From: Neodontobutis hainanensis
Lineage: Eukaryota > Chordata > Actinopteri > Gobiiformes > Odontobutidae
Direction of reading: 5' to 3'
Length of the DNA: 64,000 nucleotides
NCBI GenBank assembly: GCA_024349245.1
Contig: JALDNG010000103.1
Span: 101,001 to 165,000 of the forward strand
Position 1 is the stretch's first letter. The number at the start of each line of letters is the position of its first letter. Both the position numbers and the translations under genes were made by a program. The notes beneath the pieces were generated by a model. It worked only from the letters and a program-made list of their open reading frames with translations, was not told the origin of the DNA and made no database searches. Of this stretch, positions 32,871 to 47,400 are shown piece after piece.

Positions 32871-35800
32871 TTTTTGCACTTTCACTGAGCCACTGCGCCC
32901 TGCCTCATCAAAACAAATCATGTATTCAAATGTATAAAAAAAACTTAAAAAGTAAACAGAAATGATAACTAAAATAAATAAGATCAACAATGTTGTGCAC
33001 TTGCAAAATCTCATTAAAAACAAGTGTTTCCATAATGTACAGACACTGTTGTGTTGCAAATCTTGCACATAATGTGTTTTTTATAATGTGTTCAGGCCAA
33101 ATAACGTGCAAAACAGAATGTGACAAAATAATATTTTTTTGCAGCTGAAATAAAAACTTTGATTAAATGCACAGCCCTATAGTGCAGTGCCATTTGAGTA
33201 TATATAGCATAGTTTATTACAGATAAATGAGAGGCTTGACTTTCTGCTGTCATTACTTAAACTTATAAAATGCGTGTGTCTTGTTGTTAAATAGAATACA
33301 ACAAGAGCTTTAGAGACGTTAACTCTATTCAAAACCAGACACCGCTCTTTTTGACTTTGTTTAAAAAAAAAAAAAAATAGAAATGTTGTTGCTTTGAATT
33401 TTTATCTTTGGTATTCTATAGTGTTCTCTATCATCTAGAAAACAGACTGCAGTTTTAAACTTTACACTTTGGTAATCATTCCTTACTGTAAAAATCTATG
33501 GGCGTACCACAGGCACGTGTTTTATAGAAACTTTTCTATAGTACATCAACAAAGTGTGAAAAACTGCATTATCAGGGTAATTTGAACATGAGTTTGGCCG
33601 TTTGACATGACGGCCAAAACAATGCATTTTGGCTTTTTGTTTATAGAGGAGGAGGTGTTTACATTGCGGCACACATACTTTTGTTGTAAGAACTGTGAAT
33701 ACTGTGTCCTTAGTGAAAATAATGTTGTAACAGCTGTTGGCTACTATAAAACACTCTTTGTGTACTCCTACTGTATATATGACAAGGCTTCAGAGTTAAT
33801 CAACACTGCTTCAGTAAATGCAAACCATAAACAGTTTATATATTTTGGAGGGAAACCCCGCCACTTCATTTATTTTATTTTTAATGCTTGTAGTGTGCTA
33901 CTGCCCTACTGCAGACATACCACAGTGTCTCAACAGCTAAGCATGTCTGTGTAAAATCACATATTTTTGATTAGGCTACCGCCCAGCATTTCTGTTTTGG
34001 GCCCCAAAAAGTTTCTACCATGCTCTGGAATGAATACACATGGTTTAATCTTCTTTTTAATTGTTTGGCGTTATAAGGATTTAAATGACTGGGTATTGTA
34101 ACGCAAGTGATAAAATTTAAATACCCCACCTATTGCTTTTCTAAGCATATTTAGTAAATACAGGCACTATTGAATATCTTAATAATCTGAGACGAAGGCT
34201 ATCACCCTCAGCCTTAACCCTCTGACTCAACAAGATCATCTCTCAATTAGCTTTGACATTTAATAGTGTTGACACTTGACACTTTATTAGTTTTAGTATT
34301 AGTTTCCTACTATTTTTTTTATTTTTTTTTGTATTTAGTTTTAAGATTGATTCACCAGGACAGAATGGAAATGTGCTCTTTGGTGGTGACTGTGAGAATA
34401 TATCTGCGAAAGAAGACAGCCAGAGATGAGAAGTGATTTTTCTCTGCAGTCATTTTGTTCACAAGTAAGGGAAATCTAAACTGCATCTAAAAATAAATGC
34501 GCCATGTTATTGAAAGGGCTTGAGGCAAAACATTATTACATTTCAGAAAGTTTTTCTGTCACCAACCTTTGAAATAGTACTGAATTTTGCCTCCTTTAGT
34601 CTTTTTTTCTACAACAACACACAAGGCGCTTTTTTTACAGTATTTACAATGTATTTTAAAGGGCTTTGTTATCTGGGGAAAATTAATGAGAGCATTTGTT
34701 TTGAGATTTAGATATTAGATGTCAATGCAAAATGTGTTCCACACCTTTGCAGAGACAGGTTGCCTCATCTTCATATTATTGAATAAAAATTTGTATGGGG
34801 TATTGTTAACATTAAAAAAATTGTGAGCAGTACACATCGGAATAAATGCAAGTTACAATTTATATAAAATGTGTAAAAATGCCATAACATTTTAAAAAAG
34901 TCAAATTTAAGTAGAAACCTAATCCCTGAATATATCAGGTGACTTTTCTTCAAACGCGAGTCTTGCAAATAAGGACATTGTAAGGGCTGCTCTCCGGCAG
35001 ATGAATAATATTTATAATAAATGTGTTAGCTCTCAAATGATTTCTACTTGTTCCATCCTGTGTCAATGAAATACTGTTGTTATTTAGGTTGATGCTTTTT
35101 TTTTATTTATCTTATTTATTTATTCATCTACTGCTTCAGTTCTTGGATCTCTTCTACTTCTCTCGACTACAAAGGTGATGCGATCAAACCTCAAAAAACC
35201 AGCAACATGCACAAATGTAGTGCAAAGATCTAAATGCAAGCAAATTCAAAATCAATTTGCTTTTCATATTTTAACCACATAGCAACAGCATTGGATAACA
35301 TGCTTGAAAATGTAAATTGTATTTACACAAGCATTAGCTTGTTTTGTGTGTCTTGGTCACACCTCATGGCACCAGGACTCTGAAATGGAAGCTACTAAGC
35401 CAATTTACATTGAAAGTTTTTTCAAAATGGTAAAAAATTGTTTAGGGATTAAAATTAATCATGTTGGTATTGTTAGTTATATTTTTAACATTAGAACAGG
35501 ACATTGATGGCCATGTAAGATTAAAGGTGTTGAAATGTTTCCAAATAGACCTTGAAAAATCTATTTTATTGTAGTGGATAAGAACAGTTTGATGTAGCTT
35601 TTGCAAAACAAGCACTTGTATATTTTTTGTGTTGGGCACATTGAACATTTTGCACCTTCTGTTTGCATGAGTGGCTTTCCCATTAAAGTACAGCAACACT
35701 AGGAGGAAGCACAAATGAATATGTCTCACAGTAAATCGATTCGGCCGCCTACCCCTTCTGAATGCTTATTAATTCCCACCAAATTTTTCCCTAGAGCTTA

Positions 35801-38756
35801 AAAGTAGGTGACTCATTTAGTCCCTTGCATTTTAGTTCATCAAACCTCTAATCACGTTGACAGAAAAGAAGAATCATTTAGTTTGTCATTGGCCTGATTG
35901 TGACCCGCGCTGCGTGACCATAAATAGCGCCGCAGTGGTTAAGTCATTTGCATTCATGGACTGCACCGGTCCGTTTATCTTCTCTAAGACCGGATTACTT
36001 GTATGAAGGCCAAATTGTCAACATGTCCTTTTGTATTGTCCAAGCTCTGTTTATGAGAGAGAGGACTGCGTAGCTCCTGTTTGTTTGTGAGGGAAAAAAT
36101 GCTTCCTCAAACGCCTTGTAAAATAGTAAAACAGATAGTTAATGAAATTACTTCACTTCTTGTGTAAGATTTTGGGTATATTTTACTGTATAATGGAAGA
36201 TTACCATCTTACTTTTGCTTTGATATAAGGAGATTGCAGCGTTGTATTACGTTTCTTAATGAAAATAAAATGTAAATCATACAGAGATTATTAATCCTAA
36301 TTTAGCCCAATTAGCTCATGGTGCATTACGTGCAATTTTTATTCTCCTTATTCAATATTGTTACATGTGAAAATTGGTCTATTTGTGGTTAGTGCTTCAT
36401 CCTCTTTATTCTTTTACTTCATGGGGTGTTTACATGGATAGTGAACATGCTTTTACTTGTTTTCAGTTTATTATCTTAGAAATGGCTTCACACATATTGA
36501 CTACAATGTTGTGCTTTGACTTGTAACGCAGTTAAAGGACCTTAAAAAAAGGTACCTCTTTTGAAATATGTACAGACACCCTGTCTATGAAAATCAACAG
36601 CAACACCGGAGCACAGTCCATCAAAGAAAAGAGTAAGATTGCATTGGCCACTGGCTTGTCTGTCTTTCATCATGTCTATATCAAAGAAAAATGTTAGCAT
36701 CTGAGATTAGCAATATAAGCTACCTTTCCATCTACAACCTAATGTTACCCATGTCTTTGTGATAATAAAGCTCTAGGAGCACAAGAGAAAAAGGTGCATC
36801 ATGTGTTCATCAATGTGCCTGGTGTTAATGGTGCATAAAAAAGCAATTATAAAGGCTGCCACACAACAAGCAGCATCGTAACACAAAGAAATGCAACCTT
36901 TTTCCACCAAGTGTCTTCTGTAGACATATTTTCTTGGTGCATGCAACATACTTGTGTTGGTGGTACCATTGTCTAGGGTTGAAGTGTTGAAGTGTCTTTA
37001 CTATTTTCTTATTTCCTGTTTGCATGACCTTTTGTATTGTGTCTAATTCCAACCCATTATTATTGTTTTCTAGCAGATGTTTTAAGATATTTCTGTTCAA
37101 CAGCTAGAGAAAAGTGTCGGCAAAGAGGAAGTTCTTCTTCAAAAGAGCGCAATGTTCTTTGAGGTCTTACAACACACACATTAAACAACCATTTTATCCA
37201 ACAATTATATCTGCCTCACTTTAATTGACAAGATACCTTGAAATCTATTGCATTTTACATAACATTTATTAAATTTATTGCTCCAAATTAGACTAGTCCA
37301 ATAAAGCCCCCCATGCTCAAACTGTGCATGATGCATTACTTTCCAAACCATTCAAATTTGTGGTGTTTCATTAAACCCTTGTTCTTTGTCTGTTTAAACA
37401 GATCAAAGGCCAGCGTATTGTTTAATGATGAATCTCTTTTCTCACTTGAGTGTGAAGTAAAATGAAATCTGGCCTTCTGTCACCTTGGGCTTGTCTGTTG
37501 CCATGGCTCTCATCTGTTCTCCAATGCTGTGCAATTACAAACTCCACATTGAGCAGAGTTATTCCACTCATCTATCTAACGCTAAAGATGCCACAACATA
37601 TTTTCCTATAGTTTATGTGCCAGATGCAACTTACTCAATCTTTCAAAGTTATGAACAAATTTTAGGCCAAACCACAAAAAATGCTCATTTTATATCTTAT
37701 TTGGTGCCTAAATGGCACATTTTCTTTACATTATCCAAGCCTTTTCTTTCTCATTTTGGTTCTTTTAGTTGCTACAAACATTTAATGTCTCTCCATGATT
37801 TCTCCTAAAAAGCTTCAGTATCTATTGGCTGCCTTTGAATGCAGTAATTACTAAAACAATACAGAACTATTCTTACAAAATTCTCTTTGGGTTTAGCTTT
37901 TGCAGCAGTGCAGCCATAAAAGTCTAGGTAATTATTTTTTTGTGTAACATGCTGTAAATACTTTGTTTAGGTATTTTCATCAATGTAAAAGCCTGGAAAT
38001 TGACCTTGAAAAGACAACCAAAAGGTGTTTCCTCAATGATCAATAACATTGGTTTAGTGCCATTTGATTTATTTACAGCTAACACAATCATGGCTTAAAA
38101 TAAAATATGCTGTTTAAAGTTTTCTTTTGTTTATTGTTTTTGATGAGTACACAATCTAACAACTTTATCATCCTTGAATATTTGGCCTTTATCACTTCTT
38201 TGTGTTTTGGGGAAGCTGCTTGTTGCTGCTGTGTACTCCTGCGAGACTCATTATAGCTGTGGAACTGGAGGATATAAAATAATGGTGGCACTGGGGAGCA
38301 GATCGCAACTGTCTGACATTTTTGGAATGCTAAGTTGTCACTCATTGTATTTGGTTGTTTTGTTATGTTATGGCTCTTTTCCTGAGACTTGGAAAGTATA
38401 AGCTGGCTGCTTTCGTGAATATTCACTTCTTTTTCGTTATATTGAAAATGTTGAGAACAGAAAAATAAATAAAGACGGTGTAATCAGTTGGAGACTAGAA
38501 AGGAAGACAACTCATCACTCCAAGTCTGTTAAAAATTTTAAACTCTATTAAAATAAAAAAAAAAACATTATACTTCTTGTCTATCAGTATTAACTACCTC
38601 TGAATGCAATTGGATTGATATACCAGTTAAAATTTGGGGTGTGGTACCCTCATCCAGAAGTGTGCAGGGACCGGCACAATTTGAAAAACATACAACAGAT
38701 CAGAGAAACAAAACACTGTACACCGTACAATTTTGTCTGTCTCATTTAAATTTAGA

Positions 38757-38883
38757 AATTTAGCTTATATCCAAAGAAACTTACATTAAGCTTCCATTCA
38801 CCAGTGTTACAGCTGGAAAACCACTGTAACAAGTGTCTTGCCCAAGGACACAACGACATTATGAACTGTGGGGGAAAAAAAAC
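38757..38883 (-). repeat. Truncated tRNA-derived SINE (family A), reverse orientation
   Basis: Contains gtgtcttgcccaaggacaca and atatccaaagaaacttac on the plus strand, the reverse complement of the family A middle and tail. Confidence 0.65.
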
Positions 38884-40390
38884 ATGGCCCGGGGGCCAAA
38901 ATTGGCTTGCCAAGGGGTTTGCTTTGGCCTGCTGGTTATGTTTTGCTTGAAATTGCCTGATTGATTAAATCTGCAGTAATGGTTGAGCACACTTAACCAT
39001 TGGTAATTAGCTATTGCATAAAAGTGGAGCCATTGGGTGTATATATCCCAGAAAGAGCCTGGTGCCCTCATGCATTGTGCTCACATTAACTTTAAAGGTT
39101 AAAGGGTCTTAAAAGAATAAGACAATTAAGGTAGGTTTGTGCATGTGTGCCCATTTACACGCTTTCTACACAACTAGTCTGATTTTCTAAAAGGCTGGGT
39201 CAAAAAGGTTAAGTTCATAGGGCTCCAAATTAGGCAGTACCTCATCAGAACAAAATGGGGCGGAGTATTTCTTTCAATTACATGCAAACAATTTTTGTGT
39301 GTGGCCCACTAATACATTTCTGTTTTGGCCCACAAAGAGAAAAACTTTGGGCACCCCTACTGTAGTTGTATTCTCCCTGTGCCTGATCACTTGTGCAAGT
39401 AAAAGAAAGTTGAAAGTGTCCGTTTGTTGTAGTACATCCAGAATTGACCTTAGCTCTGTTAAGTACATTTGCTAATGTGGGGAAACTACCCTGAATGAGT
39501 CATCATGAAGTTTGCAGAGGTTTTAACAATAGCTTAAGTAGTGGAGAGGACATTGTCAAAATTGCAGACTACATGAGATAGTGAAACACAATCTCATAGT
39601 TAACCGAGCACAGACTCCGGCACCATATTGTTATCTGTAATTGTAACGACCTTACCTGAAATGTGTTGTTCTGATGCTTGTGAGGAGGAGTGGTGACTCA
39701 TCTGGTTTGCATTTTCTGTTGCTGCGTTTATCTCAAAGTGTCTCTATTATTCAGCCCAGTGCAGACCTTCCTGCCTTCTGTTTCTGCTTCGGGATACGCC
39801 GATAAGAAAAGCTGTTACTGTTGCTGATTCATACTGTGCACAAAACAATACAATTTATCAAAACTTTAGGCCATACATATTATTCAAACAAAAATGCAAA
39901 CAGAATATCTTTACTGTTGCTTATATGGCATTACCACAAAAATGCTTGTTTTATGCAAAAGCAGTGTTGTGAAAGGTTTATCATAAAAAGCAGTTGTTTC
40001 TGTCTTTTATGACTGCCTGTCTTTATTGAATGCAGTAATTACTAAAATAATGTACAACCACTCTGACATGTTTCTCTTTGGGTTTACCTATTGCAACAGT
40101 GAGATAATTTATGGACCCAAAAAGGATAGGTAATTTATTTTTCCTTTATGTTGTCAGTTTTTTTTTCTATCTAAGGCTTCCTTACCCCCATACGTATCTA
40201 TTGATAAGTCAATTAGGAGTTTGTCAAACACAGGGGTTGAAGTGAGTTTAAAAGTGACAAAAATCCTACACAATCAGCTGAAGGAGGTTAAACAGTAATT
40301 GCTATTAAAAGTGACTTCAGTGGTAGATCATAAAACTTTCCCTAATAGTTAGATTTAGGCAACTACAGCAGTTACGACATTTACAGACTC

Positions 40391-41083
40391 AGGCTGTGTC
40401 CGAATGCACTCCCTAGTCCCTAACCCCTCAATCACACTCAGGGGGGACAGAAAAACAATATAATGGACTATATAGTGCACTAGGCACTATATCATCCATC
40501 AAAATATAGCAAACTATTTTTCTGTCGCCGTTAGTCACGTGACTCTGGCATTAAAAAAAAACTCACAACATTTTAAGTATTAATATAAATAAGCTTATAT
40601 TCTACAACTCTTGTCCTATTTATAACCAAAACTGACTGGATTATTGCATCTCTTTTAAATCACTAACATTAGATCACCTTAAATCATACAGACGATCCCA
40701 AAGGTCCGTCTGTATGATTTAAGGTGATCTAATGTTAGTGATTTTACACAGTAATGGTTTATTAATAACAATTTACAACGGATTACAATTTCGATTACAA
40801 ACTTGTTTCATTCAAACCTGTTGTGTTCAGTTTAAAGACATGCCACGATCATTCTCTCTCATCCTTTGATTCTATATAATTAGCTCTCCTCCAACAATTT
40901 GCAAAGCATTATGGTCAATTTTGACCATTTAGTGAGCATTCCTGCTCATTACTTTTACTAATGCATTGTTAGAAGCTTTGAGTGCACTACATTTCTGTCA
41001 CTAGATATTCAGACACCATCACAAAATGGCATCTCTATATAGTGCACTATATAGAGATTAGTGTGTTGATCCGGACACAGCCT
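40391..41083. mobile_element. Nonautonomous DNA transposon (MITE-like) with hairpin core
   Basis: Terminal inverted repeats aggctgtgtccg (40391-40402) and cggacacagcct (41072-41083), with matching subterminal ctatatagtgcact / agtgcactatatag. About 693 bp, no transposase frame. The centre carries a perfect 38-bp inverted repeat (40657-40744). Target duplication not clear, so superfamily is unassigned. Confidence 0.75.
40657..40744. repeat. Perfect 38-bp inverted repeat, 12-bp spacer
   Basis: Arm 1 (40657-40694, starting aaatcactaacat and ending acagacg) is exactly complementary to arm 2 (40707-40744). It sits almost at the midpoint of the enclosing element. Confidence 0.95.
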
Positions 41084-43541
41084 ATGTTTGGATGAGGTAG
41101 CTTGATGATGTTGGACAATTGTTTGTACAAATCCTTGTGACATGCACGGGAGAAACTATTCTAAATGGACTTTTTACTGACCCTTTTAAGCATCAGCATA
41201 GTATATTAATGCATCACATTTGGTTTTGCCCCCTTTTGACATTATTTATTTGTTTACTTTTTTTATCTAGGGCAACAATGTGAATTTCTGTAGCATTATG
41301 TAATGGGAACTGGGATTTAAGCCCGCACATATATTGTATGTAGAATAAGACTGGCCGGCACCAGGCTTTCCCACTTACTAAATATTTGGTAAAGCAGAAG
41401 GGCAACTATCACGATAGAATAAGATTTGTGGATATCACATTTTATATTTTCTGCCGGTCTACTGACACTGAGCTGAAGCATTGTAAATCCTTGTGTTTAC
41501 TTCACATTATGCTTTTGTGACTTGTGTGATCTGTATACATCGGTGTAAAGCAGTGCCCACATGTACTGAACATGCGTTTCTGTTGAGTGAACCGTGGGAA
41601 GTCTCTCTGCAGACAAGCCGGTGGCTCATTCACTCTGCTTAGTCAGGCCTAACACGCCAGAGGCAGATCACTCTCTGCTGCATATAAATTAAAGCAGATA
41701 GCCCGATCCATGCAGTATTATCTGCTGTGCTCCTAACTTCTCACTGAGAGGCGGTGCTTAATTCACAGCGGCTAATGACGGTAACGTCAAACTGTAGATG
41801 AGTAACGACCGCCGGCATGAATTCCTGTCAAACCATGCAAATGAATGAGCAGTGATTCACTACCACAGCCAACCGTTTATTCCATTTTTAGAGAGACACC
41901 TTCATTTACCAGTGGTATGTAGCTAAATGTCTGTCATAATCTGAATAGAGTGATCTCAATCTGACTCATTGCCATTCAGTGTATTGGAGGCAATGCTTTT
42001 AACATTTGTGAATTTGAACTGGTATATTAACATAATTGGCACATAAAAATAATCATCCTGTATAAAATGCGCTCCAGTCTGTAAGAATGTGTTCAGATCT
42101 CAATATTTTTTTTCTCCGTGAGAGAAAAAAACAATTACTCATTTTGCTTAAGGTGTTTTATAGTAACACTGGATAAGCAGTTTGAGTATTTGGCCAAAAC
42201 ACAGCAGTCTGTTTTAATTTGCAATTATTATCTCCGTTTGCACAATTAAAACGCAGTCAGAAATATTTGAAGAGATTATTGTTTTCAGTTGGTTTTAAAA
42301 CTACATTTTGGTCGTGCTGCAGGTTATATTTCAGTGTTAGAAAAGAGACAGAAGTCATGCACAGTCAGCAGAGCTGTAGGAGGGTAAACTCTTCTATTGG
42401 CTTATTGACAGGGTCTGAAAAGGCATGGTCTCAAAATGAGTCACCAAGACACACAGATTGTGAGATTCATCCTTAGATCAGATCATTTTATCACCCACAT
42501 CAGAGCAGAGGACAGGCAGCCAAATGTGTCACAGGGCACTAGACTTAGTATTCCAGACAATATTAGCGTTTCAGTGTAACTTTAAAAGATTTGCAGCACA
42601 CACATGGGACATCCATGTTTACATATCATTTAGATGGAAATGTGTTGGTTTACTCACAAGATGGTAAAGTTCCCCATCACTCAGAATTGCATTTTGGAGG
42701 CTGTTGTGAGCTATTAAAATGAAATGTTTTTTTTTTTTTTTTTTGTTAGAGAACCATGAGTGATTTTAAGGAATTATGATTAAAGACTTTTTATGAAATG
42801 CTTGTAATAACACTTTTAACTCTTAAAAAAAGGATTAGGCAAGATTAATACTTGGTTCTTATAAGTGGGAGATATCAGGGATTTGTAAAATTACCGTTCA
42901 TATAAAACCTTAAACAGATTTCCATAAAACTTAATCATGCTTATCTTTAGGCGTTTCTAAGCTAAACCACTTCAAAATAACCTTAACAAAAAATAATCTT
43001 TTCCCTGAAGACAACTGTTTAGGTTATAAATGTTGAAGTTGTAGTTGCCAAAAACTTTGCTCCCTCAGTTTGAATGTTGACAATCTATGTAGACAAACAA
43101 CCAATGGGATTGTTTCTTACTCAACCGGGAGCAGTCTCCTGGGCATGCGAGTCACTGGCCAAAGCTTGCCAAGAGTTTTCTTCAGTTTAAACAATAAGAA
43201 AAAAAAATCACACTGCTTCAATGTAAACTTGTGTTGAGAGATGGCTGAAGTTTATCCATTGTGAAAAGTAAAATTCCTCTTGCATATTTTCAGTTGTAAA
43301 TATCATTTGTATGTTTGTGGTAGAAAACGCCCTAGAATCATTGAAGATGTATTAATGAGAGGAGTTTTGTAAATATGTTTCCTTACATTCTCAATAGCTT
43401 TTATTTCAGATGCAAGTGTTTTCAAATCTCTCTACAGCATTGTGTTATCTGCTCAAGGTGTGCTTTGCTAATCTAAATTGCAAGTGGAGAAGCTAATACA
43501 AGAGTTTTAAATGCGGAATAAAAAAATCTTTATCCTGATCA

Positions 43542-44462
43542 GTGTTGGTCATCTTACTTTGAAAAAGTAATTAGTTACAGTTGCACATTACTCCTCTCAA
43601 AAAGTAATTGAGTTAGTAACTCAGTTACCACATTGTAAAAGTAATTAGTTACTCAGCAAAGTAAGATATTTTTTTATGTTCTTTAACACTATTACATTAT
43701 ATAACATCTTTAATATCAAAGATGTTTAAATTAACTGATTAAAGAATAAAAACACTATATACAGTATTATACATTTGGTATTTAGAACATTTGGTATTTA
43801 TTTGAACTCAATAGATTGCAGTCTACCATATGATATGCATAGAAATAAAAACATAAAAAATAAATATTGAAAATAAAATTCAAGTGCAAAATAAAGACAC
43901 ACAAATGTAAACTTCAGTAAAAAGAAGATCTGGCCATTAAGTAGTGCAAATCTCTGAACCTGTAATTTATTGCACAATAAACAGAACAAAATCCTCAACA
44001 AAACACAAGAACACAGAACACAAAAACTCTCTGTAGATTAACAAGTTCATTCTCAGTGAAAATGAACAATACATTAATCTTTACTAAAATATTCCTCATC
44101 TAACAACTAAATCAGTGGATGTTACCTAGGTTGTGTTAACATGTGTTGATTTGAGGGTGCTTCATAAGATGTGAGTTGCTTGAGGAATTTCCCGGCTCCT
44201 CGCCATTGTCGCTGACCCTGTCTTGTGTTCAGTGGAAGTCAGATCGTGCAGTGAGACCACCCAGCCAATCATCATCGCATCTGCAACGGTGTCCTCACCT
44301 GCACTCTCCAGAAGCAGCTGATGTGTAGCCAAAGCATGACACCTCGCGCTTTATTCAACCAAATTGTAGTAACGTGACATTTTACATTCTCAGTAACGAT
44401 AATGGTGTTGCAACGATGGGAAAAGTAATTAATTAGATTACTCCGTTACTAAAAAATAAGCT
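43542..44462. mobile_element. Nonautonomous hAT-like element
   Basis: Repeated gtaattagttac motifs near the left end and gtaattaattagattactccgttac near the right, a pattern common in a fish DNA repeat. Flanked by a perfect 7-bp direct repeat ctgatca (43535-43541 and 44463-44469), with 7 of 8 positions matching if extended, as for the 8-bp duplications of hAT. No transposase. Confidence 0.5.
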
Positions 44463-47400
44463 CTGATCATGATGAAGTCATTATGAGCATGACAATTGTC
44501 TCAGTTGGCCAAACTAAATGAAAGCTGTGGGCAATTTCTTCATAGGTTTATTTTATATATTACAGTAGATAGTGGTAATTTGCTTTCCGATGAAGATACT
44601 GTACTCTTGTAAAAAGTGCACATTTTCCTTTCTATTTACAGGCTACAAATAGTGCAGTAGAGCTAGAGAAATGGTCCATGTGAAAAGATTAACTGGTAGT
44701 TTGGGAAACTGGCCACATGAAATTTGGGGACTTTGGCTGGATCTTGATTTGGGGATTTTCATGGCATACCACACATGGATGGGATACAACCTCTTCACAG
44801 CGCTTTGGTGAGATTTTAATTTGTTCTGTAAGTGCAGAATGAAAGAGACTAGCACAAGTATCTAAAGTAAATGGGTTTGAGGTGAAATGCAAACACATTT
44901 GGACAGAAAACATATGAATTGAATTATGTTACAACACTGATCTTAAGTGAGCTCAATCCTGGGGCTTTTTTTCCTAAGCCCTTTTGCTTAAATCAGCATC
45001 TAAGGCAGTGCTCACTTAAAGAGCTGTTCCTCCTAATTTTGGTGGTTAGGGCTGTCTTCATTCAGGCTTGTCAGGAGCTGTAGTGCTCTAGTTCTTTTAA
45101 AGAATATTTCACTCAAACTTCTACTTTTTTCATTTAGAGCCATTTCCTTTCCCCAAACCACATTCAAAATTAAGACTGTCACGTTCTGTCTCTGGTGAAT
45201 GTTGAGTGGCCATTTTCTGAAATACTTGGCTCCGGGAAGTAGTGTCTGCTTTGACAACAAAACACCTCAGTACACCATTTGTGATAATGGGTTCTGGTTT
45301 TTGTTGTTATGTTCATGGTCTAATAGTCTGTCATGAATATGCTGTTAACTTTGTTAGTGTGTTTCCATGTTTATCTGAAATAAAAAATGTATAAAAGACA
45401 AGGCCATAATTAATGGCACTGGCAGTAAGGGCTGGGCAATATATCAAATTAATTTGATTAATTTGAGTTTCCAATTTTGGAAATTTAAATCGAATTTAAT
45501 GGAAAACCCGTCACTGTGCTGCAGTGTTTGTGGTGACTGCAGACAATAGAGACACTAATAATCCCCAGAAAAAGTTGCCATATTACCTCTGAAATGCTTT
45601 GTTGATTTATGCAAATTGTAATAATGGATGTTATACTGAACAGCCTGGACCATCTCCTTTATTGGGTTTTTGAACAACAAAGGGCACCCAATGGACGTCT
45701 GAGATTAGTAAGCTGCAGAACAACACAAGTACTCCATCTTCCTGACTGCCATAAGACTTTACAATCCTTCCAACAAAAAAATTACATTTATTAAAAAATA
45801 AAAAATAAACGCCTAATGTAACATATATGTAACATTACAGATCTTTCACAAGCATGGGTTGTATTTCAAAAACAATTGCAGAAACATGTTATAAGTGATA
45901 TATTTGGTCTGTTTTATATGCCCCTATAAGGACAAATAGTTTCTTGTGGGTTAAAGTAATAGTATTCAGACATATGTAGACATAATAGAAACAAACGTAT
46001 GGGAAAAAATTACATTTCCGGACTATTGACTCAATTATTACTTTTAATATCTGGTGAACACAATTACTAAGATTGTATATTAAGATTTACTTACAATAGT
46101 CAACAAAGCTCATTTTTAAACTTACTTGCTCCAATATCAAATACAAACAAATCTGTTGAGAAGGACAAATCTGGAAGGTCTGGGTGTGGAGGAAAAAAAA
46201 AGTTTTATATTAAAAATATGTAGGAACATTGATATATATATATATATAATAAATCAAGCTCTTGCACTGCTTTCTTTTGAAGAAGTCATGCTACAATTTC
46301 AGCGCTAAACATAAATATGAAGTCAAGTTTCTCCCTCTCCTCCATTCTTGGTGAAAGTCCCACACGCTCCAGGCTCATTCTGGCAGAAGGGTGCTCGGCT
46401 TGTACCAGGGGAGTGCGAAGAAGCTCTGTCAGCCAGCAAGATAACATTCTCCTCCCTCGAGTCTCGCATAAGCACCTCTTGCCAATAGCCTCCTACTGCA
46501 TTGCCACCTGGTCGTCTGTTGAAATGCACTCGCAGCCAACAGCCAGGCTTGTAGTTCCACCATCGGACCTCCATGAGGACCCTGGTGACCCTGGTGACAA
46601 GTTGAATGAATAAACCAGCACCGGCGCCAATTCTTAAACTAATCTTCTTTGTTTAAATGTGACTGAATTACAGGACTGAATGAGCAGCAAGTTATTTATT
46701 GACTCACAATGCCTTCATCACTTAATGGGTCTCTCCATGTGCATATTTGAAGCCAACTGATTGATGAATAGAAGCATTTCCACAGGAGCATGGAACTCAT
46801 TGGAAATAAAAAAAAAAGTTATGCTGCTTGTCTTTACTTATGCCAACATTCATCAGTTTGTTTTTTAAATGCAACTTTTGACAGCTATTTTGACCCATTG
46901 CATCCTATAATTTGAGATTTATGTTTGGTCCCAAAGAATATGTGGAATAAAATATGAGAACTAAATTATATGGATCAGTATACTCTTTTAATCTTATTAT
47001 TTGATCCATCTATTGCACAAATCTTGTAGTTTATGTTAACCTGAATGATGATACAAATCCTTTGTGGTTTTCAGAAATGATAAAGCTGTATAAGGCTGGC
47101 TAATTTGATACGAGCCTCAGAGGGACACAGACATTTAGTTATTCAGGATGGGGATAGTGGCTGACCTTTTTAAATGGAATTTTCCTTAAGAGCAGTTGCT
47201 GGTGACCAAATTTAAGTCTTCAATCTTGTAGCTGTAAACTCTGACATTCAGAGCCTTGTGTTTATCTCATTGATTCAGCAAACGTCAGGGATCAAGCATG
47301 TGCGAGCAAATTCTCAGCTCTCCTCTTCTCCGTCCACTATTCTCTCTGCATCTTTTTTGCCTTGTGCAACAGTGAATACAAATGACACATGGTATTTAAA

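Noticed and set aside
33607..33954. 115-codon plus-strand frame in the ASIC intron
   Set aside because: AT-driven composition, no recognisable motif, no splice or promoter context; likely chance.
37485..37808. 107-codon plus-strand frame
   Set aside because: No recognisable domain and ordinary AT-rich composition; likely chance.
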